A stretch of 64,000 nt of DNA from Phycicoccus sp. HDW14 (GTDB taxonomy: Bacteria; Actinomycetota; Actinomycetes; Actinomycetales; Dermatophilaceae), in contig NZ_CP049935.1 of assembly GCF_011383005.1 (NCBI RefSeq), positions 3,844,001 through 3,908,000 of the forward strand, in the 5' to 3' direction. The position numbers and the translations under genes were made by a program. Positions 1 to 7,694 of this stretch are shown one piece after another (position 1 is the stretch's first letter; the number at the start of each line of letters is the position of its first letter). The notes under the pieces were generated by a model. It was not told the DNA's origin. It worked only from the letters and a program-made list of their open reading frames with translations, and did not search any database.

Positions 1-1
1 C

Positions 2-706
2 ACCGTGCTGCGCTTCTGCAAGCGGCTCGGCCTGCGGGGCTACCCACAGCTGCGGCTCGCCCTCGCCGAGGCCTCCACGGGTGGTCGCCCGACGACGGCG
101 CCCACGAGCGACATCAGCGACGGCGACTCCGTCGACGACGTCATCGCCAAGGTCGCCCACGCCGACGCCAGCGCCGTCGACGAGACCGCCCAGACCCTCG
201 ACCGCGGCGCCCTCGCGGCGGCGGCCGAGGCCATCTCGAAGGCCACGCGGGTCGACGTCTACGGCATCGCCGCCAGTGCGCTCGTCGGGATGGACCTCCA
301 GCAGAAGCTGCACCGCATCGGCTCGATGACGTTCTGCTGGAGCGACCCCCACATCGCCCTGACGAGCGCGACGCTGCTCGGGCCCGGCGACGTCGCCATC
401 GGCATCTCGCACTCGGGCACGACCAAGGAGACGGTCGAGGCCCTCGAGCTGGCGCGCACCCGGGGCGCGACCACCGTGGCCATCACGAACTTCCCCGTCT
501 CGCGGCTGGCCGAGGTCGCCGACCACGTCCTGGCCACCGCGGCCCGTGAGTCGAGCCTGCGCTCGGGGGCGACGGCGAGCCGGATCGCGGCCCTCACGGT
601 CGTCGACTGCCTCTACATCACCGTGGCGCAGCACGACCTCGCCCGCGCCCGCTCGGCCGTCGAGGCCACCCGCCAGGCCGTCGCCGGGCACCACATGCGT
701 TACTGA
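2..706 (+). CDS. MurR/RpiR family transcriptional regulator (5' truncated by window edge)
   Basis: Transcriptional regulator with an N-terminal RpiR helix-turn-helix and a C-terminal SIS sugar-phosphate-binding domain. The reading frame is already open at base 2 and shows the end of the HTH (VLRFCKRLGLRGYPQLRLAL), so the true start lies outside the window. The SIS domain is recognisable from the ISHSGTTKETVEALELA segment. It lies 45 bases upstream of murQ on the same strand. By analogy with MurR it probably senses MurNAc-6-phosphate and controls the operon that follows; that is inference from family and neighbours. Confidence 0.9.
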   Translation, partial: TVLRFCKRLGLRGYPQLRLALAEASTGGRPTTAPTSDISDGDSVDDVIAKVAHADASAVDETAQTLDRGALAAAAEAISKATRVDVYGIAASALVGMDLQQKLHRIGSMTFCWSDPHIALTSATLLGPGDVAIGISHSGTTKETVEALELARTRGATTVAITNFPVSRLAEVADHVLATAARESSLRSGATASRIAALTVVDCLYITVAQHDLARARSAVEATRQAVAGHHMRY

Positions 707-751
707 TTCACGGGATTGCGGACTCGGGCGGAGGAAAGTAACATCGTCCGG

Positions 752-1744
752 GTGAGCACCGAGGCCACCGTCATCGCCCCCACCGAGGAGCGACACCCCG
801 GCACCGTGGGCATCGACGCCCTCGGCACCCTCGACGTGCTCCGGCTGCTCAACGCCGAGGACGCGCTCGTCGCCCCGGCCGTGGCCGAGGTCCTCCCCGC
901 GCTGGCCGCCCTCGTCGAGTCCGCCGTCGCGGCCATCCGGGCCGGCGGCACCGTGCACTACGTCGGCGCGGGCACCTCGGGACGGCTGGCCGTCCTCGAC
1001 GCCGCCGAGCTGCTCCCCACCTTCAACGCCCCGCCCGGGCTCGTCGTCGCCCACCACGCCGGGGGCGCCGAGGCGCTGCTGCGGGCGGTCGAGAACGTCG
1101 AGGACGACGCCGACCGGGGGAGGGTCGACCTCGACGTCGTGGGCGGGGGCGACGTCGTGGTCGGCCTCACCGCGTCCGGTCGCACGCCCTACGTCGCCGG
1201 CGCCCTGGCCCTGGCCCGTGAGCGCGGGGCCGTCACGGCCCTCGTCACGGCCAACCCGCACCCCGAGCTCGCCGCCCTCGCCGACCACCTGCTCGCCGTC
1301 GACACCGGCCCCGAGGTGATCACCGGCTCGACGCGGCTCAAGGCCGGCACGGCGCAGAAGCTCGTGCTCAACGCCTTCTCGACCGCGGTGATGATCCGCC
1401 TCGGTCGCACCTGGTCCAACCTCATGGTCGACGTCGTCGCGACGAACGCGAAGCTGCGCGGGCGCATCGTGCGCATCCTGCGCGAGGCGACCGGTGCCGA
1501 CGAGGCCGAGGCGCGGGCCGCCCTCGAGGCCGCCGGCGGCGAGCTCAAGCCCGCGCTCGTCACCCTGCTGGCCGGTGTCGACGCCCCCACCGCCCGGGCC
1601 GCCCTCGACGCCCACGGCGGCTCCGTGGCCCGCGCGCTCACCGCCGTCAGCGGCCTGCCCGCCGCGCCCCCCGGCCGCACCGACCCCGACGACAGCAGCA
1701 CCCCCAGGCCCCTGGCCCACGTCCCGACAGGAGATCACGCATGA
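752..1744 (+). CDS. murQ: N-acetylmuramic acid 6-phosphate etherase MurQ
   Basis: Cleaves the D-lactyl ether of MurNAc-6-phosphate to give GlcNAc-6-phosphate and D-lactate, in cytoplasmic cell-wall sugar recycling. The SIS-fold signature YVGAGTSGRLAVLDAAELLP and the family block GSTRLKAGTAQKLVLNAFST are present, followed by WSNLMVDVVATNAKLRGR. Length is 330 residues, normal for the family. I chose GTG 752 because gaggaaag sits at 731-738; a longer in-frame ATG at 716 would add 12 residues unlike the family. The stop overlaps the next gene's ATG by four bases (ATGA), which implies translational coupling with the transporter. Confidence 0.95.
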   Translation: MSTEATVIAPTEERHPGTVGIDALGTLDVLRLLNAEDALVAPAVAEVLPALAALVESAVAAIRAGGTVHYVGAGTSGRLAVLDAAELLPTFNAPPGLVVAHHAGGAEALLRAVENVEDDADRGRVDLDVVGGGDVVVGLTASGRTPYVAGALALARERGAVTALVTANPHPELAALADHLLAVDTGPEVITGSTRLKAGTAQKLVLNAFSTAVMIRLGRTWSNLMVDVVATNAKLRGRIVRILREATGADEAEARAALEAAGGELKPALVTLLAGVDAPTARAALDAHGGSVARALTAVSGLPAAPPGRTDPDDSSTPRPLAHVPTGDHA

Positions 1745-3030
1745 CCACCCGAAGCTCCCGGAGCCGGATCGCCCTCGCGCTCGGCGCCGGCGCCCTCGCC
1801 CTCGCCGCGTGCGCGCCCTCGTCGTCCTCGGGCGGTGACGGCGGCGGTGACGGCACGACCCTCACCGTGTGGTCGTGGCGCGTCGAGGACAAGGCCGCGT
1901 ACGAGAAGATCTTCGACGTCTACGAGAAGGCCCACCCGGGCGTCACCGTCGACTTCAAGCCGTTCAAGGCCACCGAGTACAACAAGATCCTCGCCACCGG
2001 CCTCGCCGGCAAGGACGGGCCGGACGTGCCGCAGGTGCGCTCCTACGGCCAGCTGCAGGGCACCGTCGCCTCCGGGTCGCTCGTGCCGCTCGACGGCAAG
2101 GTCGACCTGTCGTCGTGGGACGAGAACGTCGTCGCGAGCGCCAAGGGCAAGACCGACGGCAAGCTCTACTCGGTGCCGCTCGCCCGTCAGGCCACGGTGC
2201 TCTTCTACAACAAGAAGCTGTTCTCCGACAACGGCATCCAGGTCCCGACCACGTGGGACCAGTTCATCGCCGCGAACGACACCTTCCTGAAGAAGGGCAT
2301 CACCCCGCTGGCCGTCGGCGCCAAGGACGACTGGACCCTGCCGATCGTCCACGAGGTCCTCGCCGGGTCCCGCTTCGGCGGCACGGACTTCCAGAAGGCG
2401 GTGACGACGGGACAGAAGGACTTCACCGACCCCGACTTCGTCGCGTCCGTCGAGGTGCTCAAGCAGCTCGAGAAGTACATGCCGAAGAGCGTCACCGGCG
2501 TGGCCGTCACCGACGCGATGACCCTCTTCACCTCCGGCAAGGCCGCGATGTACCCGGGCGGGTCCTACGACCTCGCGACCCTCCAGAAGGGCAACCCCGA
2601 CCTCGAGGTCGGCGTCATGCAGGTGCCGCCGCCCAGCGGGGCACCGAGCGGGGCCACCGGCACGACGGCGGGCTGGGCCGACGGCAACTTCGCCGTCAAC
2701 AGCAAGTCGCCGCACCAGGAGGCCGCCACCGAGCTGGTGCAGTGGATGGCCACCCCGGAGTTCGGGCAGCTCGTCGCCGACGAGGTCAAGCAGATCTCGG
2801 CCGTCCCGGGTGTCACGTACTCCGACCCGGTGCTCAAGCAGGTGGCCGACGACTACGACAAGACCGGGTCGCCCTACCTCCTGCTCACGGACTTCCGCTA
2901 CGGCAGCCCCACCGGCACCGACCTGCTCGGCAAGGGCGCCCAGGAGCTCTTCCTCGGCAGCAAGGACGCCAAGACCGTCAGCACCGAGCTGAACACCGGT
3001 GTGATGACCTGGTTCAAGCCCACGAGCTGA
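1741..3030 (+). CDS. Sugar ABC transporter substrate-binding lipoprotein
   Basis: Extracellular solute-binding protein of the carbohydrate uptake (CUT1) family. The signal peptide ends in a lipobox, LAAC at residues 21-24, followed by a Ser/Gly-rich tether, so it should be a lipid-anchored receptor on the outer face of the membrane. The mature region begins TLTVWSWRVEDKAAYEKIF, typical of family 1 binding proteins; length is 429 residues. It is four-base coupled to murQ and followed by two permease genes. Context points to MurNAc, GlcNAc or muropeptide sugars as substrate (inference). No ATPase gene lies in the operon, so a shared MsiK-type ATPase elsewhere is likely. Confidence 0.92.
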   Translation: MTTRSSRSRIALALGAGALALAACAPSSSSGGDGGGDGTTLTVWSWRVEDKAAYEKIFDVYEKAHPGVTVDFKPFKATEYNKILATGLAGKDGPDVPQVRSYGQLQGTVASGSLVPLDGKVDLSSWDENVVASAKGKTDGKLYSVPLARQATVLFYNKKLFSDNGIQVPTTWDQFIAANDTFLKKGITPLAVGAKDDWTLPIVHEVLAGSRFGGTDFQKAVTTGQKDFTDPDFVASVEVLKQLEKYMPKSVTGVAVTDAMTLFTSGKAAMYPGGSYDLATLQKGNPDLEVGVMQVPPPSGAPSGATGTTAGWADGNFAVNSKSPHQEAATELVQWMATPEFGQLVADEVKQISAVPGVTYSDPVLKQVADDYDKTGSPYLLLTDFRYGSPTGTDLLGKGAQELFLGSKDAKTVSTELNTGVMTWFKPTS

Positions 3031-3044
3031 ACCACCCCGACCAC

Positions 3045-3080
3045 CCCGGCGGCCGGAGCCCACGAGGCCCGGCCGCCGGG
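3045..3080 (+). repeat. GC-rich hairpin between binding-protein and permease genes
   Basis: A perfect 12-base inverted repeat (arms 3045-3056 and 3069-3080, 12-base loop) starts 14 bases after the binding-protein stop. No T-run follows, and a C-rich stretch (about 3091-3112) leads to the ggaag Shine-Dalgarno before the permease ATG. Such hairpins often stabilise the upstream mRNA segment so that the binding protein is made in excess of the permeases. That role is inference. Confidence 0.6.
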
Positions 3081-3119
3081 TGAGCCGGTCCCCACCCCCC
3101 CCCACCCCACCCGGAAGCC

Positions 3120-4019
3120 ATGAACCGACGCACCGGACTCCTCTTCGTCACCCCGGCCCTCGCGCTCTTCGGGGTGTTCGTCCTCTACCCGATGGTCACC
3201 GCCTTCTCGTACGCCTTCTACGAGTGGCAGGGCACGGCCCGCGGCGGCTGGGCGGGGCTGGAGAACTTCAGCGCGCTGCTCACCCGGGCGCCGTTCACCA
3301 CCGACCTGCCCCGCGCGCTGCTGCACAACGTGCTGTTCTTCGTCGGGACGATGCTGGTGCAGAACACGATCGGGCTCACCGTCGCCTTCCTCCTGCACCG
3401 ACGCGCCCGCACCCGCCGGGCCCTGCAGACGCTCTACGCGATGCCCTACCTCGTCAGCCCCATCGTCATCGGGTACCTCTGGACGCTGCTGCTCTCGCCG
3501 ACCTTCGGGCCGGTCAACACCCTCCTCACGAAGGTCGGGCTCGAGTCGTGGGCGCTGCCCTGGCTGGGCGACCCCGACACCGCGCTCTGGGTCGTCATCC
3601 TCGTCAGCGTGTGGCAGTGGATCGGGTTCCCCGTGCTGCTCTACGGGGCCGCGCTCGGCGGGGTGCCGGAGGAGCTGAGCGAGGCCGCCCGCGTCGACGG
3701 TGCCTCGAACCTCCAGACCTTCCGGCGGGTGACCCTCCCGCTGCTCGTGCCGGCCATCGGCACCGTCAGCGTCCTCACCTTCATCTTCGCGATGGAGGCC
3801 TTCGCGCTGCCGTACGCGTTCGGCGGCTCGACCGGCAACCCCGCCGGCTCGACCGACTTCATCTCGCTGCTCTTCTACCGGACGGCCTTCGACTCCGGGG
3901 CGCCCGACGCCATCGGCACCTCCTCGGCGCTGGCGACGCTGCTCTTCGTCGTGATCTTCGGAGGGGCGTACGCCGCGACCGCGGTGCTGCGCCGGCACGA
4001 GAAGAGGATCACCTCGTGA
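3120..4019 (+). CDS. Sugar ABC transporter permease (MalF/UgpA-like)
   Basis: Inner-membrane permease subunit of the CUT1 transporter, 299 residues with about six transmembrane helices. The first helix is LLFVTPALALFGVFVLYPMV and the ATPase-coupling EAA loop reads EELSEAARVDGASNLQTFRR near residues 180-200. ATG 3120 is preceded by ggaag at 3112-3116. The stop overlaps the GTG of the second permease by four bases (GTGA). Forms a heterodimer with that protein to import an amino sugar (substrate inferred from murQ and the kinase). Confidence 0.93.
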   Translation: MNRRTGLLFVTPALALFGVFVLYPMVTAFSYAFYEWQGTARGGWAGLENFSALLTRAPFTTDLPRALLHNVLFFVGTMLVQNTIGLTVAFLLHRRARTRRALQTLYAMPYLVSPIVIGYLWTLLLSPTFGPVNTLLTKVGLESWALPWLGDPDTALWVVILVSVWQWIGFPVLLYGAALGGVPEELSEAARVDGASNLQTFRRVTLPLLVPAIGTVSVLTFIFAMEAFALPYAFGGSTGNPAGSTDFISLLFYRTAFDSGAPDAIGTSSALATLLFVVIFGGAYAATAVLRRHEKRITS

Positions 4020-4963
4020 GCGTCGTCTCCGCCGGCATCGGCACCGCCGACGAGCCGGCCGTCGACGCCGACCCGACCCTCGCCGGGTCCGGCGGCACCG
4101 GGTCGGGCCCGCGTCCCCCGCGGCGCGGTGCCACCCGGGGCCGGGCCACGCCGGTCGGCGGGCGGACGGCGAGCGTCCTGCTGTGGGTCTACGCCGCGTT
4201 CGCGCTCGTGCCGTTGCTGCTCATGCTCAGCAGCTCCTTCCGCAGCAACGGCGACCTCATCTCGAACCCGCTCGGCGCGCCGTGGCCGCTGTCCTTCGAC
4301 GCGTACCGGGAGGCTTGGACGACAGGCAACTTCGCGACGTACTTCGGCAACAGCCTGCTCGTGACGCTGGGGGCCGTCGTGCTCTCGACGACGGTCTCGA
4401 CGATGGCCGCGTACGCGCTGGCCCGAGGACGCTCGCGCATCTTCCGGTGGCTGGAGTCGCTCTTCCTCTCCGGGCTGATGCTGCCCATCCACCTCGCGAT
4501 CCTGCCGATCTTCTACCTCTTCGACGGGGTCGGTCTCGTCGACTCCCGGATGGGCCTGGCGCTGCTCTACGGGGCCTCGGGCGTGCCCTTCTCGATCTTC
4601 GTGCTGACGACGTTCTTCCGGCAGCTGCCCGAGGAGCTCGAGGAGGCGGCGACGCTCGACGGCGCGAGCCCGTGGCAGACCTTCTGGCGGATCATGGTGC
4701 CGCTCGTCCGCCCGGCGCTGGCGACGGTGGCCGTCTTCCGGTTCGTCCCGATCTGGAACGACTTCCTCTTCCCGCTCGTGCTGCTGCGCGACGACTCGAA
4801 GTACACGCTGCCCGTCGGCCTCACCCAGTTCTTCGGCGAGAACGCGACGAACTACTCGGCGGTCTTCGCGGGGCTGGTCATCACGACGCTGCCCCTCATC
4901 GCGCTGTTCCTCGTGGCGACCCGGCAGATCGTCGCCGGCTTGACCGCGGGCATGTCGAAGTGA
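4016..4963 (+). CDS. Sugar ABC transporter permease (MalG/UgpE-like)
   Basis: Second CUT1 permease, 315 residues. A Gly/Pro/Arg-rich cytoplasmic N-terminus of about 55 residues precedes six helices, the first being VLLWVYAAFALVPLLLML. The EAA motif is EELEEAATLDGASPWQTFWR, and the C-terminus is the usual RQIVAGLTAGMSK. GTG 4016 overlaps the previous stop; the frame is open further upstream, but that part has no homology and lies inside the first permease gene. Works with the preceding permease and binding protein. Confidence 0.92.
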   Translation: MSVVSAGIGTADEPAVDADPTLAGSGGTGSGPRPPRRGATRGRATPVGGRTASVLLWVYAAFALVPLLLMLSSSFRSNGDLISNPLGAPWPLSFDAYREAWTTGNFATYFGNSLLVTLGAVVLSTTVSTMAAYALARGRSRIFRWLESLFLSGLMLPIHLAILPIFYLFDGVGLVDSRMGLALLYGASGVPFSIFVLTTFFRQLPEELEEAATLDGASPWQTFWRIMVPLVRPALATVAVFRFVPIWNDFLFPLVLLRDDSKYTLPVGLTQFFGENATNYSAVFAGLVITTLPLIALFLVATRQIVAGLTAGMSK

Positions 4964-4976
4964 TCGGCTCGCCCGG

Positions 4977-5915
4977 GTGAGCACCCTCGTGGCCGTCGAC
5001 GTCGGCGGCAGCGGCCTGCGGCTGCGGGTCTGCCGTGACGGTGTCGGCGGGCCGCCGCGGAGCGCGCCCGGAGCGCGGGTCGGGGCGGCGGGGCTCGACG
5101 TCGCGGCGCTGGCCGCCGACGCCCGGGCACTGCTCGACGCCGAGGGCGTCGACCGTCCGGACGCCGTGTGCTGGTCGACCCGGGGCCTGCTCTTCCTCGC
5201 CGACCCCGCCGACGTGCTGCTCGCGGTGGGCCGCTCGGTGGGTGCGCGCCGGACGGCGGTGGTCAGCGACGCGGTCGCCAGCCTCGTCGGGGCCCTCGGC
5301 GAGGTCGTGCCGGGGGCCGTCGTGGCGGCGGGGACCGGTGCCGTCGCCTTCGGCTCGGACTTCACCGACCACTGGACGCGGGTCGACGGCTGGGGCCACG
5401 TCCTCGGCGACCGCGGGTCGGCGGCCTGGGTCGGGCTCGAGGGCCTGCGCGCCGCGCTGCGGGCCCGGGACGGCGTCGACGGCGGGTCGGACGGCCTGCT
5501 GCGCACGACCGAGGACCTGCTCGGTCCGGCCGAGTCGTGGCCGCGGCGGGTGATGACCGGGGCCGACGCCCCCGAGGCGCTGGCGTCGGTCGCGCCGCTG
5601 GTCACCGCGGCCGCCGCTGCGGGCGACGACGTCGCGGCGGGCATCTGCGTGGCCGCGGGCCGCTCGCTCGGGCAGTCCCTCCTTGCCGCGGCCGCCGGGC
5701 TGGAGCATCCGCGCCTCGTCGTGACCGGTGGGCTGTTCCGGGCCGACGCCGTGCGGGCCGCGCTCGACGACGTGGTGCACGGGGCCGGGGCGTCGGTGAC
5801 CCGCTCGGTCGGCGGCGCCCTCGACGGGGCCCTGGTCCTCGCGTCGCTGCTGCACGGGACGGGGGGCCTGCCCCGGCACCCCGAGTACGTGCACGTCGGC
5901 GGCTCCGAGGCCTGA
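4977..5915 (+). CDS. BadF/NAGK-type amino-sugar kinase (GlcNAc and/or MurNAc kinase)
   Basis: ATPase of the BadF/BadG/BcrA-NAGK superfamily, 312 residues. The phosphate-1 loop is DVGGSGLRLRV near the N-terminus; AVVAAGTGAVAFG and GWGHVLGDRGSAAWVGLEGL follow. It starts 13 bases after the permease stop at GTG 4977. Family members include eukaryote-type GlcNAc kinase and clostridial MurK, which phosphorylates both MurNAc and GlcNAc. In an operon with MurQ and an ABC (non-PTS) importer, a kinase is needed to make MurNAc-6-phosphate, so a MurK-like role is my best inference. Confidence 0.85.
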   Translation: MSTLVAVDVGGSGLRLRVCRDGVGGPPRSAPGARVGAAGLDVAALAADARALLDAEGVDRPDAVCWSTRGLLFLADPADVLLAVGRSVGARRTAVVSDAVASLVGALGEVVPGAVVAAGTGAVAFGSDFTDHWTRVDGWGHVLGDRGSAAWVGLEGLRAALRARDGVDGGSDGLLRTTEDLLGPAESWPRRVMTGADAPEALASVAPLVTAAAAAGDDVAAGICVAAGRSLGQSLLAAAAGLEHPRLVVTGGLFRADAVRAALDDVVHGAGASVTRSVGGALDGALVLASLLHGTGGLPRHPEYVHVGGSEA

Positions 5916-5927
5916 CAGACTCCGCGC

Positions 5928-6991
5928 ATGGAGCTGCCGCAGCACTGGGTGAAGGTCGAGGGGTACGCCCCGCGGCTGGGTCGCGCCGGCGCCCCGATCT
6001 CGGTGTGGGGGTGGTCCACCCAGTCCGACGAGGACGCCCGGCGGGTCGGCGAGCAGCGACTCGCCGAGACCCTGGCCCGGATCGAGCGCGAAGGTCGCCT
6101 GGCGCCGGGCCACGGGTACTACCCCCGGACGCCGCTGCGCGAGCCGGTGCTCGAGGAGGTCGAGGCCGACGACGGCCGCCGCGTCGGGGTGCAGACCCGC
6201 AACCGGATGGGCTGCGAGGTCCTGTGCACCGACGTCCTGTTCATCGCCGACGTCGACGTGCCCGAGCTGGCGGACGACGTCCCCGCTCCGGGTGAGGCGT
6301 CGCCGGCGCCGGCCCGCCGGTCGCGCGGCCGGGGGTCGTTCCTGCGGCGGGTCTTCCTCGGGCGCCCGGACCCGATGCCGACGGGTTCCGGTGGCGAGGA
6401 CGCCGCGGGGCTCGACGCGCCGTCGGCCCCGAGCCCGCCGCCCGCACCCGACACCGGGTACGAGGCGTACCCGGCGGACCCCACGGACCCGTCGGGCGTC
6501 CGGGTCGCGGCGACCGGCCCCGAGACGCCGTCGGTCGCGGAGTGCCTTGCGGCAGAACCGGTCTGGGAGTTCGGGCGGCGCCACCCGAGCTCGGGGTCCG
6601 GGTGTACCGCACCGCGGCCGGGCTGCGCGTCCTCGTCACCGGGGCCGACGCGCCGCCGTCGTCCGACCGCGCGCGACAGCTGCTCACCGAGCTCGGCAGC
6701 GACCCGCTCTACGTCGAGCTGTGCGCCACCCACGACAGCTACCGGGCGCGGCTGACCCCGAAGCCGTTCCGCGTCGGCGTGCGCGCCCTCGACGCCCGCT
6801 GGCCGTGTGCCGACGACGTCGAGGAGCGGCGCTGGCTGCGCTGGGTCGACGAGTACGAGGCCCGGGTGCCCGAGTACGCGACCTGCCGGCTCATCAGCGC
6901 CTCGGGTCCGGTGCCCGGGCCGGAGGAGCAGCGCCTCGTCGAGGTGCACGACGAGGCCACGCGCGTCGGCCACCGCCTCCCCCTGGCCTGA
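5928..6991 (+). CDS. Conserved protein of unknown function, split by one-base frameshift
   Basis: I recognise no named domain. The N-terminal part, frame of ATG 5928, begins MELPQHWVKVEGYAP and continues to GRRHP. The C-terminal part continues one frame back as PELGVRVYRTAAGLRVLV and ends VGHRLPLA at 6991. Joining at the CCC run 6584-6586, with one C restored, gives one continuous protein of about 354 residues. The linker at about 120-195 is Ala/Pro/Gly-rich, flanked by better-conserved ends. No signal peptide or membrane helix is visible. It follows the amino-sugar kinase by 12 bases and may be co-transcribed, but nothing links it to that pathway. Confidence 0.7.
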
Positions 6992-7015
6992 GCACACCGG
7001 CTCCGCCAGGGCCCA

Positions 7016-7083
7016 CCCGTCGAAGGTACAGAACACGCCGTGTGCGCCGGCCGTCGTACGGCGTGTTCTGTACCTTCGACGGG
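7016..7083 (+). terminator. Large perfect inverted repeat downstream of the first gene block
   Basis: Arms 7016-7040 and 7059-7083 are perfect 25-base complements around an 18-base loop, and the repeat starts 25 bases after the preceding stop. There is no T-run. Position and strength suggest a transcription terminator of the U-less actinobacterial type; the repeat is symmetric and could act in both directions. Function is inferred. Confidence 0.6.
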
Positions 7084-7088
7084 CTCCC

Positions 7089-7340
7089 GGCGGAGGATGG
7101 GGGACTCCGCCGCCCGCGTCCGCACACCCAGCAGTCATCCGCTCCCCCGGAGCGTGTGCGGATCACTCCCGCGTCTGCGGATCGGGATGGTGCGGAGGAT
7201 GGGGACTTGGCTGTCGAGCGACCGGCGGGTCGCAAGCTCCCGGATGTTCCCCCGCCACCGGGATGTTCGTGCGTGCCGCGGGAGGTTCCGGGAGCCACCC
7301 GCGGGAGGTTCCGGGTGCCAGCGGCGCGGAGGATGGGGGA
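7089..7340 (+). repeat. Three copies of the tRNA-Ser 3'-end sequence
   Basis: The motif GCGGAGGATGGGGGA, the terminal part of the tRNA-Ser gene as read on the plus strand (7473-7487), recurs at 7090-7104, at 7192-7205 with one G fewer, and at 7326-7340. All copies share the tRNA's orientation. Copies one and three share a longer block running into ctccgccg, which also lets each fold into a short hairpin. Direct copies of a tRNA 3' end beside the gene resemble attachment-site scars left by integrative elements, but no integrase gene is nearby. Confidence 0.65.
7276..7320 (+). repeat. 22-base tandem repeat pair
   Basis: Two copies of a 22-base unit with core CGCGGGAGGTTCCGGG lie at 7276-7297 and 7299-7320, differing at one base. 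They sit between the second and third tRNA-end copies in a gene-free stretch. The whole interval 6992-7470 holds only hairpins and repeats; I see no coding potential in it. Confidence 0.6.
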
Positions 7341-7427
7341 CTCCGCCGTCGCGTCCGGGCTCCTTCGTCGCCCGTGCGCTCCGGCGCCCACGCAGAGCGT
7401 GGGACCCGCCGGCATCCCCCACTCCGG

Positions 7428-7472
7428 CACATGACAGCGCCCCCTCGCGGAGCGAGGGGGCGCTGTCATGTG
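7428..7472 (-). terminator. Perfect hairpin immediately downstream of tRNA-Ser
   Basis: A perfect 21-base stem (7428-7448 with 7452-7472) closes a three-base loop. Transcribed on the minus strand it begins within the encoded CCA end of the tRNA, so it is placed to terminate or process that transcript. No T-run follows. Terminator is the likeliest function, inferred from position. Confidence 0.65.
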
Positions 7473-7558
7473 GCGGAGGATGGGGGATTTGAACCCCCGA
7501 GGGTTTTATCCCAACACGATTTCCAATCGTGCGCACTAGGCCACTATGCGAATCCTCC
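7471..7558 (-). tRNA. tRNA-Ser (anticodon GGA), CCA encoded
   Basis: Read on the minus strand the gene starts GGAGGATTCGCATAGTGG and ends with encoded CCA (7473-7471). The seven-base acceptor stem pairs 7558-7552 with 7481-7475. The anticodon stem-loop is ACGATTGGAAATCGT with a TTGGAAA loop, giving anticodon GGA (serine UCC/UCU). A long variable arm, needed for tRNA-Ser, and the T-arm GGGGGTTCAAATCCCCC are present. Length is 88 bases including CCA. Confidence 0.97.
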
Positions 7559-7694
7559 GCCGAGGAGGCTACCCGAGCGGCCCGCCCCACCTGAAATCGG
7601 CCGCCCGGCCCGACCCGCCGCTGCGAGCTCCCGCAGCACCTCTCGACAGTCCGGCCCCGTCCTGCCAGCATCGGCGCATGAGCGACGGGGCACG

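Noticed and set aside
3091..3112. C-rich tract before the first permease as a phase-variable tract
   Set aside because: It is intergenic, ahead of a normal Shine-Dalgarno, and does not set a reading frame. With the indel-prone assembly its exact length is uncertain.
1735..6019. Long minus-strand open frames opposite the murQ operon (up to about 700 codons)
   Set aside because: They mirror the GC-biased third positions of the real plus-strand genes, have Arg/Pro/Ala-only composition, and show no domains. Many such shadow frames exist across the window.
5928..6991. Pseudogene status for the split genes
   Set aside because: The same kind of break affects essential genes and one run each, with no further decay. 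Treated as sequence error until reads say otherwise.
6992..7470. CRISPR array
   Set aside because: Repeats are few, unequal in spacing and tied to the tRNA end; no regular spacers and no cas genes.
6992..7558. Resident integrative element at tRNA-Ser
   Set aside because: Only att-like repeats are seen. No integrase, excisionase or cargo genes lie within the window.
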